Origin: CAJQLB01 sp041392065
Lineage (GTDB): Bacteria; Bacteroidota; Bacteroidia; Flavobacteriales; Flavobacteriaceae
Reading direction: 5' to 3'
NCBI GenBank assembly: GCA_041392065.1
Contig: JAWKMU010000004.1
Span: forward strand, 1-64,000
DNA: 64,000 nt
Positions 62,159 to 64,000 of this stretch are shown here, one piece after another. A program made the translations under genes and the position numbers. Numbering within the stretch: the stretch's first letter is position 1; every line of letters begins with the position of its first letter. The notes under the pieces are model-generated. The model made no database searches. It had not been told where the DNA came from and saw nothing but the letters and a program-made list of their open reading frames with translations.

Positions 62159-62695
62159 ATGAGCAAATTATATCCTCCAATAAATTTTAAAGCCTGGATT
62201 GAAGAAAACAGACACCTTCTAAAGCCACCTGTTGGCAATAAAGTTGTCTGGAAAGATGGCGATTTTATTGTCATGGTTGTTGGTGGTCCAAACAGTAGAA
62301 AAGATTATCACTACAATGAAACTCCTGAATTTTTCTATCAAGTTGAAGGTGATATTGTGTTAAAAGTCATTGATAAAGGCACTCCAAAAAACATTCATAT
62401 AAAAGAAGGTGAAATTTTCCTATTACCTCCTAAAGTACCTCATTCACCTCAACGAGGTGCAAATACCGTTGGGTTAGTTATTGAATACCCAAGAGAAAAA
62501 GGTGTACAAGATGCACTACTTTGGTTCTGTGAAAATTGTACAACTAAATTATATGAAGAAGATTTTACTTTGGATAATATTGAAACTGATATGCCAAAAA
62601 TCTTTGATAAATATTATGGCGATATAGATAAACGTAGCTGCCCAAATTGCGGACACGTTATGCAACCACCCAAAAAAGTGCAATTAGAGGAATAA
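62159..62695 (+). CDS. nbaC: 3-hydroxyanthranilate 3,4-dioxygenase
   Basis: 178 residues from the ATG at 62159; an upstream in-frame TTG lies inside a hairpin repeat. It opens the ring of 3-hydroxyanthranilate to ACMS with Fe(II). Cupin: MVVGGPNSRKDYHYNETPEFFYQVEGD supplies His and Glu, LPPKVPHSPQRG the second His. The C-terminal rubredoxin-like site CENCTTK..CPNCG is typical of bacterial enzymes. Confidence 0.95.
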   Translation: MSKLYPPINFKAWIEENRHLLKPPVGNKVVWKDGDFIVMVVGGPNSRKDYHYNETPEFFYQVEGDIVLKVIDKGTPKNIHIKEGEIFLLPPKVPHSPQRGANTVGLVIEYPREKGVQDALLWFCENCTTKLYEEDFTLDNIETDMPKIFDKYYGDIDKRSCPNCGHVMQPPKKVQLEE

Positions 62696-62697
62696 AC

Positions 62698-62796
62698 TGT
62701 CATTCTGAACAAAGTGAAGAATCTTTAGTAATCCCTTTGACAAATACAGTTTAAACAAATATAAAATTGAGATGCTTCGACAAGCTCAGCATGACA
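62698..62796. repeat. 99-bp intergenic repeat TGTCATTC...GCATGACA abutting the next start codon
   Basis: TGTCATTCTGAACAAAGTG and CTTGTCGAAGCATCT-type ends (right end read GATGCTTCGACAAGCTCAGC ATGACA) pair imperfectly. The left end shares TGTCATTC, CAAAG and AAGAATCTT with the repeat at 14645-14700. It ends 1 bp before the ATG at 62798. Confidence 0.7.
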
Positions 62797-62797
62797 T

Positions 62798-63886
62798 ATG
62801 AAAGAAAAACGAAAACTAAGAATAAACGGTCACTCTCACCTACTTCCTTATCCAGAGGAAATCCCTCAGTTTATGATGGACAAAGGGATTTTTTGGGTAG
62901 ATAAAGACCGAAAATTTATGCTTCAAAAAGATTGGAATAGACCAATTACTGATTCCAGCTTTTTCCTTGATGAAAAATTAGCTTGGATGGAACGTTTTAA
63001 AATTGACCATGCTGTAGTACTGAATTTATCTCAGCTTTATGGCAATGGGTTACGTGTTGAAGAAATGAAGCAAGCTCTTCGTTTTCAAAACGATTTTAAT
63101 GCTAAAATTCAGAGAGAAAATCCAACTAAATTTACTTGTGGTTTTGTAGTACATCCAGGATTTGTTCGAGGTGCTTGTTGGGAAATAGAGCGTTGTGTTG
63201 AAGAATTAGGTTTACAATTACTCTGTTTACCAACACATTACATGGACACTATAGGCACTTGGCGCTGCATTTTTGATGAAGAAAACGAACCTATTTTTGA
63301 GTTGGCTAACAAGTATAATCTTGCAGTAGAAATTCATCCTTATGATGGCGAAAAATTTATTAAATTAGAAAATACCTCTTGGCGTTTTCACCTTATCTGG
63401 ATGTTGGCTCAATGTGCAGATGCCTACCATTTTTTCACTTTAAATGGCTATCAAGACAAATACCCAAACATGCGAACTTGTTTTGCTCATGGTGGACAAT
63501 TAGCTCAAATTAATTTAGGACGTCGTATACAAGGATTTGATGGCAGACCAGATTTATTTGAAGGCAAACATCACCCAAGAAAAGCTGTTGGGCACAAAAA
63601 TATTTTCTTTGACACTTTAGTTCATGATACAGGTTCTTTACAATTACTTATAAAAAATCAGACTTCAAAGCAAGTGTTAATGGGATTGGATGATCCCTAT
63701 CCTTTAGGTGAAATGGAAAGCGCAAAACAAAGCTCTTATCCTGGGAAGATTTTGGATTTAGCCATAGAACGTAATATTATCACTGAAGAAGAACGTGATG
63801 CGATGTGGGAAGATAATGTGATACAATGGCTATGTGGAGATGATGAAGATGCTAAGAAAAAATTACTTAAAAGAATATTAGGTTAG
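62798..63886 (+). CDS. nbaD: 2-amino-3-carboxymuconate-6-semialdehyde decarboxylase
   Basis: 362 residues, amidohydrolase fold. NGHSHLLPYP gives metal His-x-His; VVHPGFVRGA, LAVEIHPYDG, CFAHGGQLAQI with another His, and MGLDDPYPLGE with the metal Asp fit ACMSD. It removes carbon dioxide from ACMS and diverts it from quinolinate formation. It follows a repeat that ends at its start codon, with no obvious ribosome binding site. Confidence 0.93.
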   Translation: MKEKRKLRINGHSHLLPYPEEIPQFMMDKGIFWVDKDRKFMLQKDWNRPITDSSFFLDEKLAWMERFKIDHAVVLNLSQLYGNGLRVEEMKQALRFQNDFNAKIQRENPTKFTCGFVVHPGFVRGACWEIERCVEELGLQLLCLPTHYMDTIGTWRCIFDEENEPIFELANKYNLAVEIHPYDGEKFIKLENTSWRFHLIWMLAQCADAYHFFTLNGYQDKYPNMRTCFAHGGQLAQINLGRRIQGFDGRPDLFEGKHHPRKAVGHKNIFFDTLVHDTGSLQLLIKNQTSKQVLMGLDDPYPLGEMESAKQSSYPGKILDLAIERNIITEEERDAMWEDNVIQWLCGDDEDAKKKLLKRILG

Positions 63887-63896
63887 TGAAAGAGAA

Positions 63897-63973
63897 TGTC
63901 ACCTCGAGCGCAGTCGAGAGGTCTTTTTCATAACATTACACTTTAATAGGTCTCGACTGCGCTCGACCAGACA
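63897..63973. repeat. 77-bp intergenic hairpin repeat TGTC...GACA
   Basis: TCGAGCGCAGTCGAGA (63904-63919) and TCTCGACTGCGCTCGA (63951-63966) form a perfect 16-bp inverted repeat with a 31-nt loop; TGTC and GACA lie at the ends. It follows the decarboxylase and closes the visible part of the cluster. Confidence 0.75.
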
Positions 63974-64000
63974 AAACAATGCATTTTTTACCTGAAAAAA

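Noticed and set aside
1..64000. CRISPR arrays, rRNA or tRNA genes
   Set aside because: I saw no regularly spaced direct repeats with unique spacers, no cas genes, and no tRNA cloverleaf or rRNA sequence.

Overview
The window is an AT-rich bacterial chromosome segment, almost certainly from a Flavobacteriaceae member of the Bacteroidota. The evidence is type IX secretion genes (PorP/SprF, PorQ, type A and type B sorting tails), several Bacteroidota-restricted families (DUF6048, DUF6452, DUF6090, DUF6768, CCC-motif proteins), Bacteroidota-style -7 boxes and TTG/GTG starts, and lipoprotein signals throughout. I cannot name the genus. Coding density is high and no stretch longer than about 300 bases lacks a gene.

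Layout. 1-4117: the 3' end of a large repeat adhesin with a gliding-motility type C-terminus, then PorP/SprF and an OmpA/WD40-like protein. 4248-7847: a single-chain restriction-modification enzyme carrying an inserted IS200/RAYT-type HUH domain and four in-frame 20-bp perfect palindromes. 7952-19028: mostly minus-strand housekeeping genes (CAP lipoprotein, pdxH, rnz, pyrR-pyrB, rpsA, cmk, porQ, lon). 19270-22221: an ECF sigma factor, a probable anti-sigma factor and two beta-repeat surface proteins. 22270-31964: tandem UMF1-type transporters, M48 lipoprotein, msrB, DUF1572 protein, lpdA, aroQ, two small barrel proteins, xerD. 32020-34408: rny, a probable 6S RNA, zapA and a ZapB-like coiled coil. 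34589-45737: M23 peptidase, TonB-dependent receptor, cysteine desulfurase, Smr protein, an S74-chaperone tail-fibre-like protein with a type IX cargo protein, and small membrane proteins. 45780-54348: ornithine aminotransferase, a second ECF sigma unit, rlmD, a TlpA-like lipoprotein, DUF6452/DUF6048, a DinB-like protein, a small lipoprotein in an attC-like cassette, and a methyltransferase.

54427-63886 ends in a kynurenine catabolic cluster: kynureninase, kynurenine 3-monooxygenase, 2-aminomuconate deaminase (RidA family), semialdehyde dehydrogenase, an SDR, 3-hydroxyanthranilate dioxygenase and ACMS decarboxylase. Together these would take kynurenine through 3-hydroxyanthranilate to 4-oxalocrotonate. 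Tryptophan 2,3-dioxygenase and kynurenine formamidase are not in the window. Short hairpin repeats fill most gaps of this cluster and in places sit where the ribosome binding site would be.

The two most unusual items are the R-M gene with its HUH domain and in-frame palindromes (4248-7847), and the single-gene cassette with an attC-like 3' structure (52930-53543). All family assignments come from reading the translated sequence; no database search was run.
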